Shown here: in pieces, positions 40,801-48,750 of the stretch | Numbering within the stretch: the first letter of the stretch is position 1 | Layout of the letters: each line of letters begins with the position of its first letter | Source: Morinoia aosen | Taxonomy: Eukaryota; Arthropoda; Malacostraca; Amphipoda; Talitridae | DNA: 64,000 nucleotides | Direction of reading: 5' to 3' | Assembly: GCA_030386875.1 (NCBI GenBank) | Contig: CM059568.1 | Coordinates: forward strand, 13,890,316-13,954,315 | Position numbers and translations under genes: made by a program | Notes under the pieces: model-generated | What the model was told of the DNA's origin: nothing | Databases searched by the model: none | Seen by the model: only the letters and a program-made list of their open reading frames with translations

Positions 40801-42792
40801 CCGATCCCCGTATTGCACAGCCCAACTATGCGGGCGACTTCTTTGCTGACATTAAAGAGGCTCTAGTCGGCTGCGGCCTCTGCACCAAAGATGCCCGCGG
40901 ATATTATAGCCTAGATAAAGACGCCACGAACGTTTCAAAATTTCTCAACAGGATATTGGGGGTTCCTGTCGATCTACAAAATATTTTATTCCAGTGCTTC
41001 TCGAACACCCTTGCGGCCATTACGGCTCAGGTCAAGAAAGCTGGCAAGTTTGATACAGGTATTCTGGACCTGTGTATTGGTTCAGACAGTTGTAAAATGA
41101 TCAAGGTGGAGAAATGGTCTTGCCGACACTCCACTGGTGTGGCTAGCATAGCCTTGCATGCGCTTCAAGTCCAGCGAGGCATGAATTATATACAGGCCAG
41201 AAGTAAGGCAAATGAGCTTTACCAAGACGGGGAAGGATTTTACCTCAGCAAAAGAGTAATGAAGTCACGCAAGGCTGTGCTGCTAGCAGTACTAGACCCT
41301 TCTATTTCGAATACCAAGCGGCCCAAGTCAGAGCAGCTCTACAGCATATACAAGCCCAACCTTGGCCTGCTGTCTAAGCAGAAGCGCTACTCAGACCTCC
41401 AGTTGAAGTTCGAGTTGACGTCTCCAGAAATGGCGCGGAAGTTCTGGGAAGAGCAGTACACCACGCTGGCCAACCAGTGCTCGCACGTGTACTGGACGGG
41501 ATCATGTCCGAAAGCGGCCCGTCACCACAAGTGCGACTACGGGCAGCGATCGCGCACCTACCACGTGCTCTGCGGCTCCGTGCTCAGCGTCTGGAGCGAG
41601 ATTGAGGACTTGCTTATTAACGATCCCCTCAATTCGCAGCTACACAGGCTACAGGTGGTCAGGTTCCAGACATCGGATAATCTCAAATATGTCGGTGAGT
41701 AGCCGCGGTTTGTGATTAAAGAGTCTCTTTCTGGCATGGTTTGAAAGTGCTGTTGATGAATCAATGTAGTTGAGCAATATCCTGAACTTAATTATTGTGA
41801 TGCTCCTGATATTGTGTAGCTGCTCGATGCAATCATCTGCGTAGATGTATTGTTCCAATTATGTGTTTGTGAGAGAGATATAATAATTGAATGGAAGCAA
41901 AGTCAAGGTGGTGTGTTCATAGTATTAACTCTGGGAAATGAGATGGAGTGAGTGATGGTAGGTAACAGAGGATTGTTTGATGGTAACTCTGATTTGTGGT
42001 GTGCATTTATTCGTTTGTACTTGAGGCTCTCGGATGCAGTAGACACTTTAAGTGAAGAATTTTTTATAACGTAGTTGTTGAATTATGTTTGCGAGAGAAA
42101 AATAAACACGCAAGAATTTATGAGTGTTAGATTTCCATATTCGGTTCTATTTTATTTAGTTTTAACCTTACTAAGAATAGAGCTACTTAGCTGTTGCAGC
42201 AGAGTCAATAACAAGCTCTGGAATCTAACATTTGATTGTAGTTTTCTCATAAGTGATTCGTTGCCTCGAACAGATAAGTTCTTCAGGCTACCACTCCCTG
42301 CATTTTATAATTCCTCTTGGGGAATCTGAGTCAATAATTATGAGATCTGCATCTCCAGTATAGGCTATGTTATTCCCTTTCTTATTAGTCTTTATTTCCT
42401 CATTAGTTTCATCCCTCCATTGGGACTGGTTCTAAATGAAACCTGTGTGCATTGTTTGCTTGACATGAGCTTTTCATGTCTCTTCGTTCTTCATGAGCGT
42501 ATCCTTCAGCCAGCCTTGAACGTATGTCACATGCAAACCTTTCTCAAATGAGTGCGTATCCCAATGCCCTGTTGTTCAAAGCGCTGTAGTAATATGATCC
42601 TGATCCACAACAGAAATTAGTCATTTCTGCTTTGCAGGGACGCTGATACCGAACAATATGGCAAAGAAGGTATACGACTTCCTGAACTACAAATATTCAT
42701 CGAATGAGGCCCAGAAGAGCCGGTCTTCCCCTAATTTCTTCGACTCCCCGCCAGTTGAAGACGAAGATGATGATATAATCTTGTTGTCGTGA
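9793..42792 (+). CDS. sno: Strawberry notch (sno/SBNO) helicase-like nuclear protein, 16 coding exons
   Basis: Joined exons: 9793-9901, 11093-11913, 17381-17591, 18310-18402, 19110-19256, 20413-20526, 24819-26045, 26738-26851, 27712-27768, 30186-30233, 30554-30717, 38303-38534, 39255-39419, 39898-40010, 40683-41694 and 42638-42792. They total 4782 nt (1593 aa plus TGA) with every junction GT-AG and in frame. Drosophila Sno is of similar length. The N-terminus is acidic and then N/T/G-rich. The SF2 helicase core has Walker [10 protein letters not shown] (Lys about 576), a DECH box (685-688) and SATGASEP (from 724). A charged linker follows, then the second helicase half with [11 protein letters not shown] (about 1165) and a conserved C-terminal domain. 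In flies Sno is a nuclear factor linking Notch and EGFR signalling. The start is the only ATG leading the acidic N-terminus. No lesion was seen. Confidence 0.97.
10030..10450 (+). repeat. Diverged SINE-like copies in sno intron 1
   Basis: Two stretches (about 10040-10200 and 10335-10445) recall the dispersed SINE: CTTGTTTCATAAACTTGCTG, CATAGATTCTCTGTTCCCTTA, AAATGGTGCATTCTTG. They are too diverged for end mapping. The rest of intron 1 shows nothing. Confidence 0.45.
11093..11913 (+). CDS. sno: sno exon 2: N/T/V/G-rich low-complexity region
   Basis: Residues 37-310. The acceptor is TTTCAG|GG and the donor CAG|GTGTGG, phase 0. The middle holds degenerate repeats in which an NG pair is followed by VRP or IRP at spacings of about 15-25 residues. 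The open frame runs on to 12057 past the donor, but that tail loses the composition and would be intronic. Confidence 0.85.
12244..13210. mobile_element. 965-bp fold-back element (large palindrome)
   Basis: The left arm has CCATACAGTAAAAGTGG, GGCAGATAACCCACAA and AGAACTTATATTGATGG. It is mirrored by the inverse complement on the right: CCATCAATATAAGTTCT, TTGTGGGTTATCTGCC and CCACTTTTACTGTATGG. The centre is near 12727. The inner region also holds a direct duplication around AGACGAAAC and AAGAAAACTGGTTTATTTC. No transposase was found. Confidence 0.85.
13263..13936. mobile_element. 674-bp fold-back MITE with 8-bp target duplication (copy 2)
   Basis: Same family as 4776-5450, with the same ends (GGTCAATG...CATTGACC) and the same near-complete pairing of arms. 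Here it is flanked by AAATTCTG on both sides (13255-13262 and 13937-13944). It lies within sno intron 2, so the pre-mRNA would contain a hairpin of about 330 bp. Confidence 0.92.
14457..14733 (+). mobile_element. SINE-like copy with 13-bp target duplication
   Basis: The head is GGGAGGATACAATTATTGTATC and the tail ends CTAATCTAATC. The direct repeat TGTAAAAAAAACA flanks it at 14444-14456 and 14734-14746, although the site is low-complexity. An internal part is missing compared with other copies. Confidence 0.75.
15177..15424. mobile_element. 248-bp fold-back MITE
   Basis: Inverted arms of nearly 100 bp: TTAGAACCGTACCAGGTCTTAG...CTCCATCCTCAGT, against its inverse complement ending CTAAGACCTAGTACAGTTCTAA. 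The arms differ by scattered mismatches. No clear target duplication was seen. Confidence 0.82.
17381..17591 (+). CDS. sno: sno exon 3
   Basis: Residues 311-380, starting [17 protein letters not shown], ending in a proline-rich stretch ([11 protein letters not shown]). The acceptor is TGCCTCAG, the donor G|GTGCGT, and one base carries over. It is strikingly GC-rich against the AT-rich introns. Confidence 0.85.
18043..18142. repeat. 30-bp tandem repeat, about three units
   Basis: ACTTCCAAT recurs at 18061, 18091 and 18121 with GGGAAAACTTTCTTCC-type spacers, a short array in sno intron 3. Confidence 0.85.
18185..18295 (+). repeat. SINE-like fragment before sno exon 4
   Basis: GTGCATAGACTCC, ACTATACTAAATGATGCCTTC and AACACCTTCGTTGTGG match the 3' half of the dispersed SINE. 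The fragment ends about 15-20 bp before the exon 4 acceptor. Confidence 0.6.
18310..18402 (+). CDS. sno: sno exon 4
   Basis: Residues 381-411 ([16 protein letters not shown]...). Phase 1-1 and a multiple of three (93 nt). The acceptor is TTGGCAG and the donor CG|GTGAGT. Confidence 0.82.
19110..19256 (+). CDS. sno: sno exon 5
   Basis: Residues 412-460 ([20 protein letters not shown]...), 147 nt, phase 1-1. The acceptor is TTGGGCAG and the donor ACC|GTACGT. Confidence 0.85.
19345..20015 (+). pseudogene. Tc1/mariner-type transposon, 5' fragment
   Basis: It begins after TA with CAGTGCCGTCAAAAAGTTAA, a typical Tc1-like terminal repeat. From about 19846 it encodes a helix-turn-helix N-terminus: [27 protein letters not shown], a TGA in place of the next residue, then CTVQRRV and a basic segment with another stop. 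The catalytic DDE domain and the right end are absent. Confidence 0.75.
20413..20526 (+). CDS. sno: sno exon 6: acidic patch and AETYAKY motif
   Basis: Residues 461-498. It carries a Glu/Asp run and [11 protein letters not shown], the family signature just ahead of the helicase core (AETYADY in the vertebrate SBNO proteins as I know them). The donor choice (AAGT|GTTAGT) was fixed by frame: joining to exon 7 gives [11 protein letters not shown], matching the family. Confidence 0.88.
20713..23617. repeat. Minisatellite with higher-order structure (about 97 units of 29/31 bp)
   Basis: Units built on AGTTATAGCTTGTGGTGTGA plus GAGTCTGTTGT fill most of sno intron 6. Four variants, distinguished by TTGTAG, TTGCAG or TAGCAG and by the presence of an extra GA or GT, follow one another in a fixed order. 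This makes a 120-bp super-unit of 29+31+29+31 bp that recurs at 20881, 21001 and onward. From about 23100 the array is uniform 31-mers, then degenerate at its end. No gene is present. Confidence 0.97.
23766..24113 (+). mobile_element. SINE-like copy, near full length
   Basis: Starts CCCCTCAGGGGGATACAAC and passes GTATCCATGGGAATTAGC, CACTGCTGTCCTGTTTTTC, CTTGTTTCATGAACTTC, and TACTAAATGGTGCCTTCC. It ends TTGTTGTGGCTAG with a poor tail. Plus strand, sno intron 6. Confidence 0.78.
24819..26045 (+). CDS. sno: sno exon 7: first helicase (ATP-binding) lobe
   Basis: Residues 499-907 in one 1227-nt exon. It holds the whole N-terminal SF2 lobe: [14 protein letters not shown] (Q-motif-like), GAGVGKGRT (Walker A), FDECHRAKN (motif II), [10 protein letters not shown] (motif III), then [42 protein letters not shown]-type sequence and [13 protein letters not shown]. 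All are close to the SBNO consensus and none is broken. Confidence 0.97.
26738..26851 (+). CDS. sno: sno exon 8
   Basis: Residues 908-945: [18 protein letters not shown], then a Lys/Arg-rich end (KRKR) that could act as a nuclear localisation signal. 114 nt, phase 1-1. Confidence 0.88.
27712..27768 (+). CDS. sno: sno exon 9: short basic exon
   Basis: Only 57 nt (residues 946-964), [19 protein letters not shown], basic and NLS-like. The acceptor is GGGCAG and the donor TTG|GTAAGT. Reading through the donor hits TGA within three codons. Phase 1-1. Confidence 0.83.
27811..28556. repeat. 25-bp pyrimidine-rich minisatellite (about 30 units)
   Basis: The unit is 25 bp: CTCCATCTCCCCTCTGTG followed by CTACAGT, with a few CTACCGT variants at each end and in the middle. 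It starts about 43 bp downstream of the exon 9 donor. Because 25 is not a multiple of three and the unit lacks stops in every frame, all three plus-strand frames are open for 279-304 codons. These are artefacts of the repeat, not proteins. Confidence 0.96.
28557..30185 (+). other. Remainder of sno intron 9
   Basis: No assigned feature. A GC-richer patch at about 29720-30075 holds a 73-codon frame ([12 protein letters not shown]...NPYGGEIP) of no recognised family. Confidence 0.5.
30186..30233 (+). CDS. sno: sno exon 10: acidic micro-exon
   Basis: 48 nt (residues 965-980), [16 protein letters not shown]. The acceptor is TTACAG and the donor G|GTGAGT. Phase 1-1. The Ser/Asp-rich content resembles the acidic linker of SBNO proteins. 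Confidence 0.82.
30554..30717 (+). CDS. sno: sno exon 11
   Basis: Residues 981-1035, [19 protein letters not shown], then a Ser/Thr-rich run. The acceptor is CTGTCAG and the donor CCAG|GTCAGG, phase 0. The following intron is 7.6 kb and holds the I-like retrotransposon. Confidence 0.85.
30975..31171. mobile_element. hAT-like MITE (197 bp) with 8-bp target duplication
   Basis: Terminal repeats CAGTGGTTCTTAACC and GGTCAAGAACCACTG are of the hAT type. The 8-bp repeat CTATATAG flanks it at 30967-30974 and 31172-31179. There is no coding capacity. Confidence 0.9.
31679..33847 (+). pseudogene. ORF1 (Gag-like, CCHC zinc knuckles) with one in-frame TGA
   Basis: A good context ATG (ACCATGG, 31679) opens a frame that is uninterrupted to the TAA at 33845-33847 except for the TGA at 31943-31945 (codon 89). 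Past that stop the frame is open; the first internal ATG is at 32057. It carries three consecutive zinc knuckles: [28 protein letters not shown], and a variant [16 protein letters not shown] long Ser/Pro/Thr-rich tail with SR-like stretches follows. The family role is binding and packaging the element RNA. The TGA may be a lesion or, less likely, a recoding site. Confidence 0.85.
33869..37570 (+). CDS. ORF2: endonuclease, reverse transcriptase, RNase H (1233 aa)
   Basis: Residues 1-220 are an APE-type endonuclease (GDMNASD near 131, SDHYPI with the catalytic His near 208). Residues about 430-720 are the reverse transcriptase, with [27 protein letters not shown] and the YVDD active site at 666-669. 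Residues about 965-1095 are RNase H ([23 protein letters not shown] and [15 protein letters not shown]). The C-terminus has a C-x2-C-x7-H-x4-C cluster from residue 1171. The enzyme nicks target DNA and copies element RNA in place (target-primed reverse transcription). ORF2 shares the reading frame of ORF1, separated by 21 nt with two in-frame TAA codons. No lesion is visible. Confidence 0.95.
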   Translation: MSKIIQLNMQSYHTKFNDLKVLLCNENPICVCLQETLLTGRYANPPSHYRLERSAPVRDDGHERGAAILVHQRYPYDLFPLDTNLQAVAIKIHLPAKTYTVCSLYLSHLDVSARDFTHLIEQLRPPFLLMGDMNASDPLWDPPRANRRGRQIADLLISHDISLLNNNSPTHFHSQSGTFSIIDLAICSSGALQDFTFEVLDDLYGSDHYPIRVTLRRATPLQTRRHYNIHKANWPLYRDHTKIDGPRNPDDSVEDLLNLIENKIKTAANAAIPQTSGKYSKPPVPWWTAECQRALQRRRQAGRKLRRSPSVINKIAFNRARAQCKYVFSNSKKNSWQNYLTTINAHTSPSEIWKKVAKIAGKFSPTTHPSLRIQDTIVSDPCQVSDQFASHYSRDFGFHRASPAFLAYKTSTENQALNFAATSNQPYNDLITPEEFHSNLSHCTDSSPGQDGITYSMIKLADPTLQQLILHLYNQIYITHSYPNSWRIATIIPILKPGKDPHVPSSYRPISLLSTLCKLLEKILNTRLTWFLERGNHIIPIQSGFRHNRSTTDNLIQLETAIRESFNARQHFIAVFFDLSKAYDTAWRYDILRSLHSFGLRGNLAYFVDNFLRDRCIRVRIGSATSTPYPAEGGIPQGSVLSCTLLLVAVNNIAATLPPSVGASLYVDDFTIYFAGASTRVVERQLQLAINSLTRWSQQTGFQFNAEKTVTMHICRRHHCPKMAHTLTMNGQPVRAVEQYKYLGLTFDTSLTWRPHIHDLKRRCNSTLNLLKLLSNKSWGADRISLLRLYRMLLKPKLDYGVEVYSSAAPSVLDLLQPIQNAAIRIATGAYRTSPVTSLHSDSGLLTLRLYATIKSLNYAARVAASVSNPMHELSTIANEPPADRRGIRREAPHLRNFFQRVSDLRDRYAPHRDQVLLEQISPLPPWRLPAISICHELYKYSKSTTAPSQLRALYLDHVRTHQFLSRIYTDGAKAPEGAAYAYIQGSTKYQRRIQPHATSYTAELYAIYDALNHAETLPHLETTIITDSRSAILALSRYNSPHPIVQLIQCRLISSSKQFTFCWVPSHVGVPGNEAADRAAREALHLQINPVRLPRTDHKWYYKKSIRERWQAEWSALANNKLKAIKPDVRPLPFSQQRDRLWEVVLARLRIGHTRLTHQHLLEGRPQPYCGNCIVPLTVRHILLECPDYTQERQARLGEEPNLPELLTGLAICGPRSPLNLFLLEIRLLHEI
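37834..37866 (+). repeat. (AAT)n tail of the retrotransposon
   Basis: Eleven or so AAT units close the element before the 3' target duplication. I-type elements end in such triplet runs. Confidence 0.9.
37879..38302 (+). other. End of sno intron 11
   Basis: No feature recognised apart from the intron's 3' splice site at 38301-38302. Confidence 0.5.
38303..38534 (+). CDS. sno: sno exon 12
   Basis: Residues 1036-1112, containing [19 protein letters not shown] and [11 protein letters not shown], a highly conserved SBNO block between the two helicase lobes. The acceptor is TGCCAG and the donor ATG|GTTAGT. Confidence 0.95.
39255..39419 (+). CDS. sno: sno exon 13: second helicase lobe
   Basis: Residues 1113-1167: [27 protein letters not shown], and [12 protein letters not shown], the start of motif VI. 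165 nt, phase 1-1. Confidence 0.95.
39898..40010 (+). CDS. sno: sno exon 14: motif VI
   Basis: Residues 1168-1205: [19 protein letters not shown], then [19 protein letters not shown]. With exon 13 it rebuilds the [11 protein letters not shown] arginine-finger motif. Confidence 0.95.
40683..41694 (+). CDS. sno: sno exon 15: C-terminal domain
   Basis: Residues 1206-1542 in a 1012-nt exon: [20 protein letters not shown] and [10 protein letters not shown] long domain follows, ending in [10 protein letters not shown] and [16 protein letters not shown], all family-typical. Confidence 0.95.
42638..42792 (+). CDS. sno: sno exon 16: last coding exon
   Basis: Residues 1543-1593 and the TGA at 42790-42792. 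It starts [15 protein letters not shown] and ends with an acidic run followed by IILLS, a layout like a SUMO-interacting motif. Confidence 0.92.
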
Positions 42793-44432
42793 CCTTAAAC
42801 TATGGTCTAGTCTCCTACTCAAATGGTCCATGGCTTAATAACTGCAACTAATGATATGGGCGTACTAAGTGCGGCCATTATCGCTATTGTGTGGCGTCAA
42901 GCGTAGCTGCTCTTGTAAAGATCGAACGAAATAGTCGGTGTAACCTGTGTGTAATTATCACGTCCGGCTCCGCCCTGACGCCACGCCTGGTTATTAGGCC
43001 GTGACCACAAAGCTCCCTTGACCAGCGCGTCTAACCGATGGTAGCCGCGAGACTGTGACCACATCGTACTCTCGCCAAAGAATACCTTCTTTAAGTTTTG
43101 TGCTCTCGGGTGCCACGCTAGTCGAGGGGTCCATTAACTGGCATCTCTGGCAAGATGCTTCCTTTACGAACTTGTGATATTTTAGTTCTAGGCTCATAAT
43201 CAATTCTCGTTATTTGTTGACTTCGAAGAGTTTCCTACCTCGTTCTGACCTAATCAGCTACAACGGTGTTCCTAAACTAGTAGGTCATATGCTGGCGTAT
43301 TTCTACGTGAGTTGCTAGGTACAGTAATTTATTATCTTCATTAATAGGATGTCCATTACTGACCACGTTTACGATGTTAATGGGCTTCCTTTCACGATGG
43401 GTTCACGATGTTAGTGAGTTAGGTTATGAAATTGTTACGAGCTAGTGGGACACTTTCAAAGCATACAGCATTAAAAGTTGTACACTACTTTACAAATGAA
43501 AGGAATGAACTGCTACGTCACTATAAATGGTGTCTGCGTGTGAACGACGACCCAAAAAAATAGTTCGATAAAAGTCTATATCTACTTGTCTTTTGCAACA
43601 CGAAATTATTGTGGTATAACCGAAGTTTACAAGCAACTATTTTTAGGTAATTTTATATTTTTATTTTTGAGCCCCTCAAATGTTATCGAATGTTACGTCG
43701 TGTGGAAATACTTTCAGACCAACACCCATACATCATGTTACGATTGTGTCTGTTGCTAATGTAATACAGATCCCTCAGGGACTTCTGCCTTCGGTTAAAC
43801 TCATTCCTCAATACTCTGTGTTTCAAGACCCACCATGATCTCTTTAGGAACAGTATTTACAGTGTTGAAAGGAATTTTTTTTCAAACTAATGCTCTTTGT
43901 TACCGGAATTGATTGGATACAAGGACTGATAATGATGGAACGTTCAGCTGGAACCGTAATTCCGTAAGTCTTGAATTGAGCTTCAAATCTTTTCATTAAC
44001 TTGCAATGCTTGTATCGTGAATCCTATGTGTTAAGTAACTTGAGGCCTAATTCCGCCATTCCACTGTGAGAAAAATTCTCGCATATTCAATCTTCTCTTA
44101 CTATGTTGATCTATGGTGCTGAAATCTTCCCTTTCGTTTCTTGTACTCGTCTTTACTCCTTTCGTGCGCTCTCGTTCCTGTGGAAATTGAATTTATTACA
44201 ACAATGATATATTTTATTTTCATTTAAATGACTCATGTTTGCTCTCGTGGGAAACTTCTCAGGTTCTCTAGAATTAAGATCTTGAAAATCGAAGTTCTGC
44301 TACACATTCCATTGTATCTGAGATATGCGGGCATTGTTTGCTATATTGTATAACTGTACTTTCTTTTAAATTAATTTCTTCAAAGGAAACGCTGCAGAGT
44401 AGTGTCTTGCAGCGTTACTTACGGCTTGGCTC
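42793..44432 (+). other. sno 3' UTR and flanking DNA
   Basis: No canonical AATAAA was seen soon after the stop. A variant ATTAAA at 43470-43475 is a possible poly(A) signal, giving a 3' UTR of about 700 nt. No other gene was seen. Confidence 0.35.
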
Positions 44433-44479
44433 TCCTCTTGAGGGATGTGTGCGATTCCAAATTAGAGTTTTCTGCTGAC

Positions 44480-44815
44480 GTGTGCAAAATCCCCCTTTTG
44501 AGAGATGTAACTATTGTCTCTGTGAGAACCAGCGCTTCTAGGACGAAAAGGTGAAATCCTGAGTTGGAGGTTAGATAGGCCTTCCTTTCGTTGATCAGCT
44601 TCTTTCGATACACTGTTGTACTTTTTTCACCACATTGCTTTCTTCTTCTATTTTATCTTGTTTCATAATCTTTTACTTCGCTGTTATGCGCAGAGACACA
44701 CTTTGTGCATAGATTCTCTTCTTCCTTAATTCCATATTAAATGGTACCCTCCTCGTTTCTTGCTTAAGAACACTTTAGTTGTGATTCGAGAGGTTGACGG
44801 TAACTAGAAATTTTA
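44480..44815 (+). mobile_element. SINE-like copy, diverged
   Basis: Matches along the consensus: CCAGCGCTTCTAGG, AGATAGGCCTTCC, TATCTTGTTTCATAATC, TTGTGCATAGATTC, and CCATATTAAATGGTACC. The duplicated head at 44433 suggests a partial second copy. Confidence 0.7.
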
Positions 44816-45261
44816 TTCTTTAGTGTTCAGCTGTCGACTAGAATTCGTGATGGGAATTTTTTCTGCTCTGTGTAGAATATTTATCATATTATTCTTTGCG
44901 ATGTAAATTTAAGTTGAATATGAGGAACCAGAGCATTTTTAATGGACGTTCTGAATCACTATCCTACTAACTCAATTAATTGAGAGCTAGCACATTAGTC
45001 AAGGAAGTGATAGTGCTACATGGCATCTAATTCCGAGAGCATCAGATTGTTACCATTATCAGCATATGTGTCTCTACTCTTCAACTTCTTGTTTGATGTT
45101 TGCCGAGTACGAAGCATTCATAATATTTTTATGATCAAATACGAGGCACCTAGTCCTGCTGAGTATCATTTGGCTGATCGTTTTAATTAAAGTGAGAAGA
45201 AGATTAACATTTGGATACAGTTGCGATTTTCTTGAATCCACACCGCTTTTGTTCTCTTTCA

Positions 45262-45505
45262 TTTTAGGTTCTCTGTTGTCCTGTTTTTCAGTATCTCTGA
45301 CTTTCTACTTCAACTTCTGTTGTTGCATAGCTGTCTTTCTTAACTCACTTTTTCTGTAAGAAGGGAATCTAGTGTGGAAACGAACCTTACGCATAGATTC
45401 CGTGTTTCTTGATTCCATACTAAATGATGCCTTCATCCTTTCTTTCGAACACCTCCGTTGCGGTTAGGGAGGCTTAAACTAACTCATCTAAACTAACATT
45501 CATAT
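45262..45505 (+). mobile_element. SINE-like copy, 5' truncated
   Basis: Begins at the TGTTGTCCTGTTTTTCAG region of the consensus and keeps CCATACTAAATGATGCC and GTTAGGGAGGCTTAAAC to the tail. Confidence 0.75.
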
Positions 45506-48500
45506 TGTGTTAACCATCTCATTATTGATATCAGTTCAGTACTTGAACGTACGATACTAGGGTTCAGCTCCTTCAGGTTATTTTCTTTATTAACCGCTGA
45601 TTATGCCTGTGTGCTTACTTCAGGTATCCCTGACTCGCACCCTCGATATACAGGTGGTTTAAAACTGTTGTGATGTGAAATAGACGTGAATCATCTGCTA
45701 TAGTTTAACCCAAGTTGCGGAACCTTCGCTATTTATTCGGGGATAGCATTGCGCGATTGCGTCCGAAATTCTCGAGTTTTTCTTGTGTAGAACTGTGGGC
45801 CAAAATTAAGTTAGTTTCTTGATAGAATATAACTGCTAAAGCCACTCATCAACTGGCAACTCTGTATAGACGGTCAGCCGCGTCACTCGGCTTAGTTCGT
45901 TAAATCACTGAAATTTATTGTTTCTTTGTTTTGTGACAAATTAATCTTGTAACTTTTTCGTGGAGCTGCTAATTGAAAGAGTTCGTTCGAAGGTGGATTT
46001 TTGGAAGCTACTGACAGTGAAAATTATGTATTTGTTTCAAATAGTTTCACAAGACCTGATCTCTTTCCATATTTATCTAATACAAATTACCACTCTTTCC
46101 TTGTTTTCATTCCTGTATTCGAAATAATGGTAAATGAATTTATTTTACGCTGGGCTACAATTTTGATAGCATTTGCATTGCAGTGTTTTATTCTAAAATT
46201 AATCTTTCCCATTTAGTATTCATGCACCTGGGGTCATGAGGCTCCAACTCGGTTTTACCAACTTGATATATTTCTCGGTTGATATCTCAAATATAGGTTG
46301 GAGAAATGTTGAACCGAATTCCTTCTATTTTTACGAATGCTTCATCATGCAAATTTAACTTGGCAGTTATTGGATATTTTACGAGCGTTGCTGAGAATGC
46401 CTTGAACGAAACTTCGTTATCCATCGGATGCAGAAGTTCTGACTAATTTTATTGCACTGGTTTCTATTGAGCATAGGTAAGATACCCTACATATATTTTG
46501 GGAAAGGTTTCAAAGTGAATAATATCAAAGTTCCAACAGCCCATTTAGAAACACGAACGTTCTCCATGGGACACAGAAATTCAATGGGAGACTATGGGAG
46601 AAGGTTCAATAACGAGAACTTTACCAGAGTACGTTTACTGTGTACCAACTTGTTATAGAAGCTCACCAAGAATAAAACCAAAACATGCATTAAATCACAA
46701 GCAACTCTACAAGCTTAAAATGATGTAAAGGCGTACCCTTCCACTAAAAGATGAAGTCAGTGCTTTGAAGTCGTCAAAGCCGCGTTCGCTTGAGATGAGC
46801 ACGAAGAAAAGTTCAGCAAATGATTTACTTTAAGAGCAACACAGAACTCCCTCAACACTCCCAGAGGACTAACACCACCACAACATTAATTAAAAATATA
46901 ATGTGGGAGAAATAGAGCTACAACAACTTACACCAATAAACATGGGACGCCGGGAAGTGCAGAAGCGGTCAACAGTATCCCCGTGGTGTTTACTCTCTTT
47001 CGCTGCTTACAAAGTCAAACGAACAGTAAAGTTAAATGTTTAAAAAGCCACTGACGACAATTGCGTAGGGCTTCGTTTAGTTTCGATTATTCAGAAATAC
47101 ACTTGAATTTTTCTGAGTAGATTATTTGTTCACACAGGTCACAGGCAGCCCATGAGTAAACAGATAAAATAATGCGAGATACTAAGTGGTATATTATTAA
47201 AACTATGATACATTTGAAAATCAATATGCGTCGCCGCTTATCTCTTTCAGTTAAAAGTGCCAGAATTCAAGCAGCAAACGATGCACATTATTTCTCTGCC
47301 ATAAGCACAGCCTGCTACAATTGACAAAACAAGTAACGAAAACCTTACCAAAAATTGAGAAAACGTAACTCAGAAATGCCACAACGCAGAAAGGCAAAAC
47401 TCCTGAAATATCAAGCCTGCAAAGCAGGGAATATAAAAAATTAGGCCTCAGTAGCTTTGGAACTATAAGCTGAACACACTCCAGCAACGAATACACTGCT
47501 TGCGGTCCTTCATAGGAATCCTGGAGCAAACAGACGATGAAATTTGTAAAGCCGGAAATTCTTTTGTCTTTTAGGAGTTCCAGTCAAAACAGTAGTCTTC
47601 CATAAAGGTGCTGGATCATCAAGGTAGGAGTATACTTTCGAGGTAATATATTAGTAAGTACACAATGTACACACTGTAATAACAGTTAGCATATCAGTTC
47701 CGTACGACGTGAAGGCCTTCGATCAGAGAAAAAAGTGTAGTCTTCCAGTAGCACAAAAGAAACAGCGCGGGCTGAAGGTGAGAAAAATGAGGCGAGGTGT
47801 TAGTGCACCGATGTTTATATTATGTACAAGATTTACTACGACCATGGATTACTTCACGTCAAACTTTGTATACTTGAATTGAAAAGTCACCTGATGAAAG
47901 ACGTAAAGGCATATCTATTTCAGAGCCAGCGCTAGTCCCCGTAACTTGTAGTACGCAAGCGGGCTTGTAGGTTTTATAACAACCTTTATGGATCTCCTGA
48001 TGAATGGACCGATGAAAAAAGGCTCAAGTTATCAAACCTGATGTTATGTTTTCGAGCCTGTTTTTTAAATAGAATGCTTATTTTAAAATAAATATTACAC
48101 AATTTTCTCACAAAAGTATCCCAATTTCCTAACTAAGCCATTTTTTTTTGCCTCTTAAACCGGCACTTCGACCGTAACTAACTTGGACCTCATCTAAGAA
48201 TTCAACTGAGAATTTACATAATCGTTTTCCAATTGATTTTAAACTTACAGTTGCCGATAGAGTTTCGTTATCGAAGAAATCGTGTCCCCTTCGCCATTCG
48301 GAACAAGTGGAAATTTTTAGATCTTTCTGCAGAACGGATTCACTGCCTAGGCAGATGTTGTCATGTGCGCTGTCACCATTAGGGGCTTGGTCTCGATGGA
48401 GTTGCGAATGCGTTGCAGAGGTGCATGATGCTTAAACAGTATTTTGATTTATGAATTCCAAGCAGTTTCCACAATTTCGACAATCAAGAAAAATGTTTCA

Positions 48501-48651
48501 AGTATCTAGTGATCTTTCTATTGCTCAGCAAAATTGCAATGCATTTCATTGACAAACTGATAGTCACAGCGGGATATCCTCGATAGCTATCGCACAAGTG
48601 TAGACACACAAAAATTAAAAAAAAAAAATTCCAACACCATCTGCACAAATT
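45506..48651. other. Gene-free stretch between sno and the YTHDF gene
   Basis: Short frames only (up to 92 codons), none with recognisable family features. No RNA gene was seen. Confidence 0.5.
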
Positions 48652-48750
48652 CTAGTCCACCAGTAGGATGTGCGGCGGTGGTTCATCATCGTCGTCGTCC
48701 ATCACGTGTTCGCAAATCGACGGAATCTCGTTGGGCACGGGCAGTAAAGA
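48652..48750 (-). CDS. Candidate terminal exon or small coding patch, unrecognised
   Basis: A GC-rich island in AT-rich DNA reads on the minus strand as LPVPNEIPSICEHVMDD, more Asp, then EPPPHILLVD and a TAG stop. The upstream limit is an in-frame TAA at 48751-48753. A weak acceptor (CCCAACGAG) could place an exon start inside it. I do not recognise a family. It may be chance, or a lone last exon of an unannotated transcript. Confidence 0.25.
   Translation of the reverse strand, partial: SLLPVPNEIPSICEHVMDDDDDEPPPHILLVD

Noticed and set aside
46001-46216. 71-codon hydrophobic frame
   Set aside because: It looks like a membrane segment only because the DNA is T-rich. No conserved motif or splice partner was found.
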